A stretch of DNA of 64,000 bases from assembly GCA_001296005.1 (NCBI GenBank), contig LJHR01000027.1:124001-188000 (forward strand). The letters run 5' to 3'. The notes under the pieces were generated by a model. The model was not told the origin of the DNA. It did not search any database and worked only from the letters and a program-made list of their open reading frames with translations. The position numbers and the translations under genes were made by a program. The DNA comes from an alpha proteobacterium AAP38 (GTDB lineage: Bacteria; Pseudomonadota; Alphaproteobacteria; Azospirillales; Azospirillaceae). Shown here piece by piece: positions 9,010-17,869 of the stretch (positions within the stretch are counted from its first letter, which is position 1; each line of letters starts with the position of its first letter).

Positions 9010-10272
9010 TCATTCGATCAGGATGGCCCTGAAATCATTTACATTGGTTCGTGTCGGCCCTGTGAACAGCAAGGTCCCCAGGGCCTGGAAGAAGCTGTAG
9101 CCGTCATTGTCGGCCAGCCGTTCAGGGGCAGAAACGCCTGCGTTCGCGGCGCGTGCCAGAATGTCGGGGCCGATCCAGGCGCCGGCATTATCCTCCGACC
9201 CGTCAATGCCGTCTGTATCAGCCGCCAGCGCATGTACGCCCGGCAGCCCGTTCAGTGCGATGGCAAGTGCCAGCAGGAATTCGGCATTGCGTCCGCCCCG
9301 GCCCTGTCCCCGCACGGTCACGCTTGTTTCGCCGCCCGACAGAAGAACGCAGGGGCGTGGGGTGGGGATATCACCGGCCAGAACCGCCTTCGCGAAATCG
9401 GCATGCTGCACGGCGACATCGCGGGCCTCGCCCTCAATCGCGCTGCCCAGGAAGATCGGGGCCACACCCATGCGCCGGGCGAGATCCGACGCCGCCGCAA
9501 TGGCATCTGCGGGCCTTGCCACAAGGATGGCGCGACCGGGGGGCAGGTCATCCAGGGATTTCGGCGTCTCGCTTTGCGGGTTGGAAAGCCAGCCTGTGAC
9601 GGCGGCCGGTGCGTCGATCCCATATCGCGACAGGATGGCCAGCGCCTCTGTCCGGGTGCTGGGATCGGGCAGGGTCGGGCCGGAGGCGATGGTGGCCGGA
9701 TCATCGCCCGGCACGTCCGAGATCATCAACGTGTGAACCGGGGCCGGCGCGGCCATGCGTGCCAGACGCCCGCCTTTCACCGCCGACAGGTGCTTGCGCA
9801 CGCAATTCATCTCTGTGATGGTCGCCCCGCTTCTCAGCAGGGCGCGGGCCACCAACTGCTTGTCGGACAGCGTCAGCCCCGGTGCCGGCGACGCCAGCAG
9901 GGCCGACCCGCCCCCCGATATCAGGCACAGGACAAGGTCGTCGGCGGTCAGTCCCTTCAATAGGTCCAGCATTCTGGCCGTGGCCTGGATGCCGGCTTCG
10001 TCGGGTACCGGATGGGCTGCTTCCACCACCTCGATCCGGCTGCACGCAAAGCCGTGGCCATAGCGCGTGATGACCAGCCCTGAAATCGGCCCTTGCCAGC
10101 GCTGCTCCACAGCCGCCGCCATGGCGGCGGCAGCCTTGCCGGCCCCGATCACCACCGTGCGTCCTGTCGGGGGCGGCGGCAGATGCGGCGGTACGCAGGT
10201 GGCGGGGGAGGCGGCGTTGACCGCCGCCTCCATCAACAGGCGCAGCAAATCCTGTGGGGCCGGACGCGTCAA
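9010..10272 (-). CDS. Glycerate 2-kinase, MOFRL type (GckA/TtuD-like)
   Basis: A 420-residue glycerate kinase of the DUF4147 plus MOFRL type. It has the N-terminal VIGAGKAAAAMA (residues 41-52), SGGGSALL at 119-126, and the C-terminal MOFRL segment LLSGGETSVTVRGQGRGGRN followed by ADTDGIDGSEDNAGA. The enzyme phosphorylates D-glycerate, usually giving 2-phosphoglycerate for glycolysis. The best-placed start is a TTG immediately after the receptor stop, implying translational coupling; the next ATG is 39 bases downstream. Older annotations call this family hydroxypyruvate reductase TtuD, a name that does not fit the kinase domain. Confidence 0.88.
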   Translation of the reverse strand: MTRPAPQDLLRLLMEAAVNAASPATCVPPHLPPPPTGRTVVIGAGKAAAAMAAAVEQRWQGPISGLVITRYGHGFACSRIEVVEAAHPVPDEAGIQATARMLDLLKGLTADDLVLCLISGGGSALLASPAPGLTLSDKQLVARALLRSGATITEMNCVRKHLSAVKGGRLARMAAPAPVHTLMISDVPGDDPATIASGPTLPDPSTRTEALAILSRYGIDAPAAVTGWLSNPQSETPKSLDDLPPGRAILVARPADAIAAASDLARRMGVAPIFLGSAIEGEARDVAVQHADFAKAVLAGDIPTPRPCVLLSGGETSVTVRGQGRGGRNAEFLLALAIALNGLPGVHALAADTDGIDGSEDNAGAWIGPDILARAANAGVSAPERLADNDGYSFFQALGTLLFTGPTRTNVNDFRAILIE

Positions 10273-10273
10273 A

Positions 10274-12424
10274 TCACATTCTCCAGGTCACTGTCGCACC
10301 AATGGTGCGGGGTGGATTGTAAGCGCCGAAATTAGCGCCCAGGAACACCGCCTGGAAAGTACGCGTCACTTCATTGGTCAGGTTCTTGCCCCACAGCGAC
10401 ACCGACCATTTGCCGGAAGCATCGGTAAAGACGATGCGGCCATCGACGAAATGCGTGGCCGGGCGGCGTTCTGGCCCTTCATTGGCATTGTCGTCGAAGA
10501 TCATGCTTTCATACCGATAATCGGCGGCGAACAGCAGGCTGCCGCCATCGGGCAGGGTGGCCTCATAGGATGGAGTGACGGCGAACTTGTGCTTCGGTGT
10601 GCGCGACAGCCGATTGCCGGCATAATCCTCGCCCGGTTCGGGTTCGAAGACGTCGAATGTGGCATCCGTGTAGCCATAGCTGGCTGCCAGACGCGCACCG
10701 GCGAAAACCCGCCAGTTCAGCGATGTTTCATACCCTTTGATCGTCGCCTTGCCCGCATTCTCCGTCACGATGGACAGGTTGGGCAGGGTGCGGCGCGTCT
10801 GCAGGTCAGTGTATTTCATCAGATAGAGGGTGTTGTTCCAGATCAGCCGTCCGTTATGGAAGCCGCTTTTCTGACCCAGCTCATACTGCGTCGCGTATTC
10901 CGGTTCGAACCCGTCGCGCGCGTCGGCGGCGGAGCCCGGCGTATCCTGGAAGCCGCCGCTTTTGAACCCGCGCGACACCATGCCGTAAAACTGATGGTCG
11001 CGGTCCAGCTTGTACTGACCGCCGGCCCGCCAGGTCCAGGCGTCATATTTGTCGGAAACCGAGACATCGAAACGCTGTGAACCGCGCAGAACCGCTGTGC
11101 CCGCAGTATTGGCGACGCGGTAATCCTTCTCGTCCTGGGAATAGCGCAGACCCGCGATCAGCGAGAAACTGTCGTCCAGCGGGATGGTCGCGTCGCCGAA
11201 CGCGGCGTAGCTGTTCAGCTTTGCCGACTGATCATAGATTTCCGTGCCCGGACGACCGGTATCGATCACCAGCGTATCGATGCGGTCGGTCTTGTTATTG
11301 AAATTGTAGAGCCCGGCCACCCACTGGATCGGACTTTCGGGAAGCGAGTTCAGCCGCAATTCATGGCTTGAGAAGTCGCTTTTCTCGTCATTCCCGCCAC
11401 TGATGTTGATGCGGTTGGTGGGGGCGTGGCCGCCGTCGAAATCATAGGCGACGTGATAGTCCAGATCACGATAGGAACCCAGATAGGTGAACGTGGCGAA
11501 GGACAGGTCCCAATCCAATTGCCCGCGAACCCCCCAGGTATCGCGGTTCTGGTAGCCTTCGTCGGAGCCGGCGGTGACCTTGCGGTTGCGATCGACGGTC
11601 CACAGGGCCGCGCGCGGATCGGATGCATCGCGATCCAGTACATGTTGTGCCGGCCCGTCCGCACGGTCGCGGGTACCGTCCAGGGTCAGCAGCACCCGCA
11701 CGGTATCCGCCGGCTCGCCATAGACGTGCAGCCGACCGCTGCGTGTGTCCTGATCCTCCACCCGGCCACCGGTGAAGGTGTTCTTCACATAGCCGTCATG
11801 GGTGCGCCAGGCCCCGCTGGCGCGGGCGGCCCATTTGCCGTCCGCCAGGGGAATGTTGGCGAAGGCGGCCCCTTCCAGCCGCTGGTAATTGCCGACCGTC
11901 GCTTCCAGCCCGGCATCGGTACGGTCCAGTTCGGGTCGGTTGCTAACGACATTGATGGCGCCGCCCACCACATTGCGGCCATAGAGCGTGCCCTGGGGGC
12001 CTTTCAGCACCTCGACGCGGGAGACATCGAACGCATCGAACGCGACCGCCGCGGGGCGGCCCAAATATACATCATCCAGGAATACGGCGGAACTGGGGTC
12101 GCCGGCGGCCCCACGGTCGCTGGATCCGATGCCACGGATGGTGATGCGTGGCTGTGATGCGGGGAAGGCATCGAAATTGAGTCCCGGTGTGCGGCTGGCG
12201 ATATCGTCGATCTGACGCAGGCGGGCCTGTTCGATCTCCTCCGCGCTGAACGCGGTGACCGTCACGGGGACATCCTGAAGACGCTCGCTGCGCCGCTGGG
12301 CCGTGACGATGATCTCCTCCAGGGCTTCTGCCGGTGCAGCCTCCTGCGCCAGCGCCCCGCCCGATGGCAGCACAAGCATGGCGGTCGTTCCATAGGCCAA
12401 GAGCCGGCGATTGATCGCACGCAT
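10274..12424 (-). CDS. TonB-dependent outer-membrane receptor
   Basis: A 716-residue receptor. It has a signal peptide (about residues 1-26, ending GALAQ), a plug starting LEEIIVTAQRRSERLQDVPV with VEVLKGPQGTLYGRN, and a beta-barrel. The ATG is preceded by a strong GGGAGGAATAAAGGA ribosome site. It heads an operon with glycerate kinase and the TtuC-like dehydrogenase and is divergent from the CitMHS transporter gene. It may import a hydroxy-carboxylate, possibly metal-complexed, or an ester of one; this is inference from neighbours. Its promoter region holds three phased TGGATG repeats. Confidence 0.93.
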   Translation of the reverse strand: MRAINRRLLAYGTTAMLVLPSGGALAQEAAPAEALEEIIVTAQRRSERLQDVPVTVTAFSAEEIEQARLRQIDDIASRTPGLNFDAFPASQPRITIRGIGSSDRGAAGDPSSAVFLDDVYLGRPAAVAFDAFDVSRVEVLKGPQGTLYGRNVVGGAINVVSNRPELDRTDAGLEATVGNYQRLEGAAFANIPLADGKWAARASGAWRTHDGYVKNTFTGGRVEDQDTRSGRLHVYGEPADTVRVLLTLDGTRDRADGPAQHVLDRDASDPRAALWTVDRNRKVTAGSDEGYQNRDTWGVRGQLDWDLSFATFTYLGSYRDLDYHVAYDFDGGHAPTNRINISGGNDEKSDFSSHELRLNSLPESPIQWVAGLYNFNNKTDRIDTLVIDTGRPGTEIYDQSAKLNSYAAFGDATIPLDDSFSLIAGLRYSQDEKDYRVANTAGTAVLRGSQRFDVSVSDKYDAWTWRAGGQYKLDRDHQFYGMVSRGFKSGGFQDTPGSAADARDGFEPEYATQYELGQKSGFHNGRLIWNNTLYLMKYTDLQTRRTLPNLSIVTENAGKATIKGYETSLNWRVFAGARLAASYGYTDATFDVFEPEPGEDYAGNRLSRTPKHKFAVTPSYEATLPDGGSLLFAADYRYESMIFDDNANEGPERRPATHFVDGRIVFTDASGKWSVSLWGKNLTNEVTRTFQAVFLGANFGAYNPPRTIGATVTWRM

Positions 12425-12481
12425 TCCTTTATTCCTCCCTGGGGGTTTCCTCCCCGGTCGTCATTCGCCGGGTATGGGTAC

Positions 12482-12555
12482 AGCTTACGCAGGGTGGATG
12501 CGACAGGTCAACACATTGGATGCAGAAAGCTAAAGTATGGATGTTTATATTGACA
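12482..12555. promoter_or_regulatory. Divergent promoter region with three phased TGGATG repeats
   Basis: Direct copies of TGGATG(C/T) start at 12495, 12517 and 12538, spaced 22 and 21 bp, so they face the same side of the helix. On the minus strand a TTGACC/TAAGCT pair (12506-12511 and 12482-12487, 18-bp spacer) could serve the TonB receptor gene, with one repeat inside the spacer and the others upstream. A TTGACA at 12550-12555 is a possible -35 box for the plus-strand transporter, though its -10 is poor. The same element recurs near 15151 and 19771. Confidence 0.5.
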
Positions 12556-12671
12556 AAATGAAGCCATGACCACAGGGTGAGGGAAGAGATACATAGTCCT
12601 CTTATCCAACAAGAAGGTGCCGCGGTGCCCGCCCCCAGGGTCACCCAGGATCGGGTGGGGCGGCGTCGGCC

Positions 12672-14012
12672 ATGGCTTTGGGAGACAGTGCCTTGTTCGA
12701 ACAATTGCTTTCGCCGGCCCTGCTGGGAACGGCGATGGTTACCACCTTCATGGTGCTGATCATGACCAAGCGGATGTCGGCCATCGCCGCGCTGCTGGCC
12801 ATTCCCATCCTGTTCGGGTTGGCGTCCGGCGCGGGTTCCGCCTTGGGCGACATGATCCTGCAAGGTGTGTTGCAGGTCGCGCCGACAGCCCTGATGCTGA
12901 CTTTCGCCGTACTTTATTTCGCGGTGATGATGGATGCCGGCCTGTTTGATCCGCTGGTGCGGCGGGTCTTGGCCATGGTTGGTGACGATCCTGTCCGCAT
13001 CGCCCTTGGCACTGCCGCGCTGGCGACGCTGGTGTCGCTGGACGGCGATGGCACCACCACGGCGCTGATCATCATCACGGCGTTCCTGCCTGTCTATAAA
13101 CGGGTCGGGATGAACCCGCTGATCCTGGCCCTGCTGCTGGGCCTGTGCAATGCGCTGATGAACTATGTACCTTGGGGTGGCCCGTCGGCCCGTGCCGCCG
13201 CTGCGGTCGGCGCTGACCTTGGGCAGGTGTTCGGTCCCCTGATCCCCGCGATGCTGATCGGGCTGGCCGCGGTTTTCGTACTGGCCTGGTGGCTTGGCCG
13301 CGCAGAGCGACTGCGTCTTAGCGTCGGTGCAGGAAGCGGGGCGACCGTCACCTCGGTACCGGGCCTGGATATTGATCCTGCAATTCGCCGGCCCCGGCTG
13401 TTCTGGGCCAATCTGGCCCTGACGGTTGGGTTGGTGCTGGGCATGATCCTGGGTCTGGCGCCGCTGCCGGTCATGATGATGGGTGCCTTCGCCGTTGCCA
13501 TCACGCTTAACTATCCCCGTCTGCGCGATCAGAAGGCGCGGATTACCGCTCATGCCGACAATGTCGTCAATGTGGTCGTGCTGATCTTTGCCGCCGGGTC
13601 GTTTACGGGCATCCTGAACGGGACGGGCATGGCCGATGCGATGGCGAATGCCGCCTTGACCGTGATCCCACCTTCCATCGGGTCCTATCTGGCGCCCATC
13701 ACGGCCCTGGCCAGCATGCCGCTGACCTTTGTCATGTCGAACGACGCCTACTATTTCGGGGTGGTTCCCGTCATCGCCACCACGGCCGCCGCCTATGGCA
13801 TTGATGCGGAAGCCATCGCCCGCGCCTCCCTGATCGGTCAGCCGGTTCATACGCTCAGCCCGCTGCTGGCACCTATCTATCTGGCCTGCGGGCTGTTGGG
13901 CGTGGATGTGGCGGATGCGCAGCGCTTTGCCCTTAAATGGGCGGTGCTGATCTCGCTGGTGGTGCTGGTGGCGGCCATCGCCACGGGCGCCATTCCGCTG
14001 CGAGCCGGCTGA
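12672..14012 (+). CDS. CitMHS-family carboxylate:cation symporter
   Basis: A 446-residue integral membrane protein with about 11-12 hydrophobic segments. It matches the citrate-Mg/Ca:H+ symporter (CitMHS) family by length, by the SLDGDGTTTALIIITAFLPV segment, by MNYVPWGGPSARAA and by the SNDAYYFGVVPVI motif in the C-terminal half. The family imports citrate or similar di- and tricarboxylates as metal complexes across the inner membrane. It is followed 3 bp later by an AbrB-type membrane protein and then the AtuA/DUF4387 genes, so it probably supplies their substrate. The ribosome site is weak. Confidence 0.88.
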   Translation: MALGDSALFEQLLSPALLGTAMVTTFMVLIMTKRMSAIAALLAIPILFGLASGAGSALGDMILQGVLQVAPTALMLTFAVLYFAVMMDAGLFDPLVRRVLAMVGDDPVRIALGTAALATLVSLDGDGTTTALIIITAFLPVYKRVGMNPLILALLLGLCNALMNYVPWGGPSARAAAAVGADLGQVFGPLIPAMLIGLAAVFVLAWWLGRAERLRLSVGAGSGATVTSVPGLDIDPAIRRPRLFWANLALTVGLVLGMILGLAPLPVMMMGAFAVAITLNYPRLRDQKARITAHADNVVNVVVLIFAAGSFTGILNGTGMADAMANAALTVIPPSIGSYLAPITALASMPLTFVMSNDAYYFGVVPVIATTAAAYGIDAEAIARASLIGQPVHTLSPLLAPIYLACGLLGVDVADAQRFALKWAVLISLVVLVAAIATGAIPLRAG

Positions 14013-14015
14013 ACC

Positions 14016-15053
14016 ATGGGCCGTAACATGGGGCGGTGGCTGCTGCTGGCGGCCATGACCGCCATCCTGGTGGCAGGGTTGAAGGCGGTGGCCGTTCCGG
14101 CGGCCCCGCTGCTGGGCCCAATGCTGGCGGGTATTGGCTTCGCCCTGACCGGCGGGGCAATGAAGCCGCCCAAGGTGATGCTTCTGGCCAGCTACACAAT
14201 TGTCGGCTGTCTGGTGGCCGTGGCGATGGGAAATGCCCTGGGGCCTGACCTGCTGCGGCATCTCCCGGCCTTCGTGACGATGGCCGCGATCACCTTGCTG
14301 ATCAGTGCCGGCCTGGGCTGGGTGCTGGCGAAGGGCGGGTGGTTCAAGGGAACAACGGCCATCTGGGGCCTTGCCCCCGGCGGGGCGGCAGGCATGGTGG
14401 CCATGGCCCAGGAACAGGGTGGCGATGGCCGCATGGTGGCGGTGATGCAGTATCTGCGCATCCTGACTGTCACCGGCTCCGCCATCGCGCTGTCGCACCT
14501 GATGACCGGATATGCGACCCCGTTCCACCCCGCCGGGTGGTTTCCCGCCCTGGATCCGCCGGGGCTGCTGGAGACGCTGTGCCTGGCACTGGCGGGTGGT
14601 CTGATTGCCCGATGGCTGCGGTTTCCCTCCGGCGCGTTTCTGTTCCCCGGTCTGGTGGGGGCGGCATTGATGGGGGCGGGGCTGGCCAGGCCGTCAGTGC
14701 CGCCATTGCTGGCAGCCGCTGCCTATGCCGTTATCGGCTGGAATATCGGCCTGACCTTCACCCGCGAGACATTGGCCGGTTGCGCCCGGTCGCTGCCCCG
14801 CATCCTGGCCGCAACATTTGGCCTGATCGGCCTCTGCGCCCTGCTGGGTGTCCTGGTCAGCGTGATCTGCGATGTGGATTGGCTGACGGGCTATCTGGCG
14901 ACAACCCCCGGCGGCATCGACGCCATCCTCATCATCGCAACCACGACGCCCGTGGATCTGCCATTCATCCTGTCGGCGCAGGTAGTGCGTGTCCTGCTGG
15001 TGCTGCTGATCGGCCCGGCGCTGGCGGCCCATCTTGCCCGCCGCCTGGGGTGA
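14016..15053 (+). CDS. AbrB-family membrane protein (putative transporter)
   Basis: A 345-residue polytopic membrane protein of the AbrB duplication family (PF05145 type, formerly 'ammonia monooxygenase'). It shows two similar halves, each with the APLLGPMLAG-like or PSGAFLFPGLVGAAL glycine-rich repeat and about five membrane segments, and ends with the TPGGIDAILIIA motif typical of the family. Function is not established; such genes often sit beside carboxylate transporters and catabolic enzymes. It lies 3 bp after the CitMHS gene, clearly co-transcribed. It has no relation to the DNA-binding AbrB of Bacillus despite the shared name. Confidence 0.82.
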   Translation: MGRNMGRWLLLAAMTAILVAGLKAVAVPAAPLLGPMLAGIGFALTGGAMKPPKVMLLASYTIVGCLVAVAMGNALGPDLLRHLPAFVTMAAITLLISAGLGWVLAKGGWFKGTTAIWGLAPGGAAGMVAMAQEQGGDGRMVAVMQYLRILTVTGSAIALSHLMTGYATPFHPAGWFPALDPPGLLETLCLALAGGLIARWLRFPSGAFLFPGLVGAALMGAGLARPSVPPLLAAAAYAVIGWNIGLTFTRETLAGCARSLPRILAATFGLIGLCALLGVLVSVICDVDWLTGYLATTPGGIDAILIIATTTPVDLPFILSAQVVRVLLVLLIGPALAAHLARRLG

Positions 15054-15150
15054 CCAGGGCCGACCCAGAGTGGTTGCTGCGTGGCTTTCACGGGTTTGCA
15101 ACGGCTGACAAGGGCGCCCCGAAACGCTGGTCACATTGGTCACTCAAAAA

Positions 15151-15180
15151 TGGATGCAAAAACTTGACTATTTGAATCCA
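15151..15180. promoter_or_regulatory. Inverted TGGATGCA-type repeat around a TTGACT box
   Basis: TGGATGCAAA (15151-15160) faces TTTGAATCCA (15171-15180), a 10-bp inverted repeat with one mismatch and a 10-bp spacer containing TTGACT, a plausible -35 box. It lies 64 bp before the atuA-like ATG. It resembles the repeats at 12495-12544 and 19769-19798, suggesting one regulator for all three. No good -10 box is evident. Confidence 0.5.
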
Positions 15181-15243
15181 ATAAATCATCTTCACCTCAT
15201 TGGCTTCTTTGCAGGCCTCCACAATCATCTGGATTGAGCAATC

Positions 15244-16629
15244 ATGTTGGACGGTCCGATCAAAATCCTGGTGCCGACCGGGTCACTGGGCGCCGGCGCG
15301 TCGGAAGCGGAGGTCCGCTATGGCATCGCGCAGGGCGCGCATGCCATAGCCACCGATGCCGGCTCCACCGATAGCGGCGCCGCCTATCTGGCGCTGGGTA
15401 TGTCGAAGAATAACCGCGGTTCCGTGAAGCGCGACCTGACCCTGCTGATGCGCGAAGCCGCCGCCGCACGCATTCCGTTGATCGTCGGGTCAAGCGGTCA
15501 GGCCGGCGGTGACCGGAATGTCGACTGGACCCGCGACATCGTGGTGGAAGTTGCGGCCGAACTGGGCATCAGGCCCCGGATCGCCTTGATCTATTGCGAG
15601 ATGGAGAAGGCGACGCTGAAGACCTTCAACGCCGATGGCAAGGTCCAGCCCCTGCCGCCGCTGGGTGCGCTGGAGGATGCGACCATTGATGCCTGCGACC
15701 ATATCGTCGCCGTCATGGGCGCAGAGCCGTACATCGCGGCGCTGGCGGCGGGGGCCGACATCATCCTGGGTGGGCGCACCACAGATACGGCGGTGCTTGC
15801 TTCCTATGCCCTGTGGAAAGGGGCGCCCGCCGGTCCTGCCTGGCACGCCGCCAAGGTTGCGGAATGCGGCGGGCAGTGCGCCGTCAACCGCCTGGAAGGG
15901 GCGGGTGTCCTGATCAGCATCGGTGAAAACGGGTTCGAGGTGGAGCCGCTGGCCCTGTCCAACCGCTGCTCGCCCGACAGTGTGTCGGCCCATATGCTGT
16001 ACGAGAACAGCAATCCGTTCCTGCTGACCGAACCGGGCGGCATCCTGGATGTCACCGATGCCGTCTATCGGCAAGTCAGCGACCGCAGCGTGAATGTTAC
16101 CGGCTCCATCTGGCGGCCACAGCCCTATACGGTGAAGCTGGAAGGAGCGGGCAGCCGCAGGTTCCAGACCATCATGCTGATCGGCATTCAGGACCCGCTG
16201 GTGCTGGACAAGGTGGATGTCTTCCACGACCGGATGCTGGCCGCCCTGTATGACCGGGTTCACAAGACCATCGGGGCGGCGGCGGGGGATTTCCATATCT
16301 CCCTTCGCATGTATGGCTGGAACGCGGTGTCCGGCGAGCGCCCGCCACCCGGCACGCCGGCCCCACGGGAGATCGGAGTGCTGTTTGTGGCAACCGCCGA
16401 CAGCCAGGAAATGGCATCGCAGATCGCCAAGGCCTGCAATCCGTACTTCTTCCATTTCCCCATCGCGCTGGACGAGGAATTGCCCAGCTACGGTTTCGCC
16501 TTCACGCCAGCCGATATCGACCGGGGCCCGGTTTATGAATTCCTGCTGAACCATGTGGTTGAACTGGAAGATCCGATGGCGCTGGCCCGCACAAAATGGA
16601 TCGATCTGAGCGAAGGGGGGAAGGCGTGA
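15244..16629 (+). CDS. AtuA-family (acyclic terpene utilisation-like) protein
   Basis: A 461-residue AtuA/DUF1446-family protein. It is recognised by the start IKILVPTGSLGAGASEAEVRYGI, the TDAGSTDSGAAYL segment, IILGGRTTDTAVLASYALW near residue 175-190 and ECGGQCAVN. AtuA was named from acyclic-terpene utilisation in Pseudomonas, but the family's reaction is not established. Many members, like this one, are paired with DUF4387 and organic-acid transporters instead of terpene genes. No signal peptide is seen, so it should be cytoplasmic. Its stop overlaps the DUF4387 start (TGATG), so the two products probably form a complex. The regulatory inverted repeat lies just upstream. Confidence 0.88.
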   Translation: MLDGPIKILVPTGSLGAGASEAEVRYGIAQGAHAIATDAGSTDSGAAYLALGMSKNNRGSVKRDLTLLMREAAAARIPLIVGSSGQAGGDRNVDWTRDIVVEVAAELGIRPRIALIYCEMEKATLKTFNADGKVQPLPPLGALEDATIDACDHIVAVMGAEPYIAALAAGADIILGGRTTDTAVLASYALWKGAPAGPAWHAAKVAECGGQCAVNRLEGAGVLISIGENGFEVEPLALSNRCSPDSVSAHMLYENSNPFLLTEPGGILDVTDAVYRQVSDRSVNVTGSIWRPQPYTVKLEGAGSRRFQTIMLIGIQDPLVLDKVDVFHDRMLAALYDRVHKTIGAAAGDFHISLRMYGWNAVSGERPPPGTPAPREIGVLFVATADSQEMASQIAKACNPYFFHFPIALDEELPSYGFAFTPADIDRGPVYEFLLNHVVELEDPMALARTKWIDLSEGGKA

Positions 16630-16937
16630 TGCCCAGTGTAAAAGATGTCTGCCGGCACGTGCGGTCGAAAAATGCGGGGCCCTTCTGGGTCACCTTCGAT
16701 CTGTTCTTCGATGGGCCGGAGAACTTCCAGGCCTATCACGATCACCCTGCGCTTGGGCCGGACCTGTTCCAGCGCCTGTTCGGGGCCGACCCGGCGCTGG
16801 TGCGCCATTACCCGGTGCCCAGCCTGCACATGGTGAAAATCTCGCACGCCCGCACCAGCCCGCAGGGCGGCGTCGTCGAACGTGACATGCATTGCGGTCA
16901 GCAGTTCGTGCGGCTGCTGGATGTCGAACTGGGATAG
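16629..16937 (+). CDS. DUF4387 small partner of the AtuA protein
   Basis: A 102-residue protein starting MPSVKDVCRHVRSKNAGPFW, which is the DUF4387 signature, and ending in the SPQGGVVERDMHCGQQFVRLLDVEL segment. An upstream in-frame extension of 11 codons inside atuA is unlikely, because the ATG at 16629 overlaps the atuA stop in the standard coupled arrangement. Function is unknown. Fusions and constant pairing of AtuA with DUF4387 in many genomes suggest that it is a subunit of one enzyme. Confidence 0.85.
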   Translation: MPSVKDVCRHVRSKNAGPFWVTFDLFFDGPENFQAYHDHPALGPDLFQRLFGADPALVRHYPVPSLHMVKISHARTSPQGGVVERDMHCGQQFVRLLDVELG

Positions 16938-16943
16938 GGAGCT

Positions 16944-16960
16944 GCGGGGCTTGTCCCCGC
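16944..16960 (+). terminator. Short hairpin after DUF4387 gene
   Basis: GCGGGG and CCCCGC with a 5-nt loop lie 7 bp after the DUF4387 stop. There is no T run, so this may be a Rho-dependent stop or only an mRNA 3' stabiliser. Confidence 0.35.
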
Positions 16961-17036
16961 GCATCATGAGCAATCAACAAGGGCGGCGCAGCAGCGAAAC
17001 CAAGATCGCCGCAGCCGCCCGTCTCCGGGAGGAGCG

Positions 17037-17052
17037 CTCGTCATCTGACGAG
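17037..17052. promoter_or_regulatory. Inverted repeat just before the mipA-like gene
   Basis: CTCGTCA and TGACGAG, separated by TC, make a perfect 16-bp palindrome. It ends at the ribosome-binding site (AGGAG, 17051-17055) of the MipA/OmpV gene. It could be an operator or an RNA hairpin masking translation initiation. The choice cannot be made from sequence. Confidence 0.35.
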
Positions 17053-17062
17053 GAGATTGGAG

Positions 17063-17857
17063 ATGCGAGGCTTCCGCCTCCAGCTTTTGCTGGCCATCCT
17101 GACGGCAAGCGCCTTCAGCCCTGCCGCCGCGCAGGAAACCCGATGGTCCGGCAGCATCGCTGCCGGCATCGGCACGAGACCGGAATATATGGGGTCCAAG
17201 GATCAGGAACCGGTTCCATATGTAGCCGGCGAACTGAACTATGACCGCTATTTCCTTGAAGCTCAGGGCAAGGAGGTCAGCCTTGGCACTTGGTTGACAC
17301 CGTCCATGTCTTTGGGCGTCCTGTTTGATGTCGAAAGTGGACGGGATGACAGTGTCAAAAATGATCGCGTGTCCCGCCTGCCCAAAATCGATGATGCGAT
17401 GCAGTTGGGTGCCTTTGCCCGCTATGCGTGGCGTGGTGTCCTTGACCGGCGGGATGAACTGACCATGGACGTTACATGGCTTTCCGATGTGTCTGATACC
17501 CACGACGGGGTAGTCGGGTCACTGGGGCTGGCCTATGGCCGAAAACTGGGCGATCGCTGGTCGTTTGGTGGCGGCGTCCGTCTGACCTATGTCGATGACA
17601 GTTACGCCGGTACCTATTTCGGTATTACGCCGGCTATGGCTGCCGCCAGTGGCATGCCGGCCTTCCGGGCCGGGGGCGGGGTTCGCGACGTGGGCCTCAG
17701 TGCCAAGCTGTCCTATGCCCTGACCGACAATTGGAACATCCAGTTGCTGGGCAGCTACAAGCAACTGCTGGGGGATTTCAAGGACAGTCCTATCGTGAAG
17801 CAGGACGGGGGCGCCGGGCAGCTTTCCGGTGCGTTGGCCATCGGATACCGTTTCTGA
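17063..17857 (+). CDS. MipA/OmpV-family outer-membrane protein
   Basis: A 264-residue protein with a signal peptide (about residues 1-23, ending AAAQE) and amphipathic beta-strands ending in the aromatic terminus GALAIGYRF, as expected for an outer-membrane barrel. The SGSIAAGIGTRPEYMGSKDQ start and SFGGGVRLTYVDDSYAGTYF segment are typical of MipA/OmpV (scaffold/porin-like) proteins. The ATG at 17063 is chosen because AGGAG lies 7 bases before it; a TTG six bases upstream is less likely. It follows the AtuA/DUF4387 genes and could be a pore for their substrate, but family members have varied roles. Confidence 0.85.
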   Translation: MRGFRLQLLLAILTASAFSPAAAQETRWSGSIAAGIGTRPEYMGSKDQEPVPYVAGELNYDRYFLEAQGKEVSLGTWLTPSMSLGVLFDVESGRDDSVKNDRVSRLPKIDDAMQLGAFARYAWRGVLDRRDELTMDVTWLSDVSDTHDGVVGSLGLAYGRKLGDRWSFGGGVRLTYVDDSYAGTYFGITPAMAAASGMPAFRAGGGVRDVGLSAKLSYALTDNWNIQLLGSYKQLLGDFKDSPIVKQDGGAGQLSGALAIGYRF

Positions 17858-17869
17858 CGATGCAAGCCG

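Noticed and set aside
12429-14528. Open frame of 699 codons on the minus strand
   Set aside because: Antisense to the CitMHS and AbrB genes, with His/Gln/Arg-rich shadow composition and no domain.
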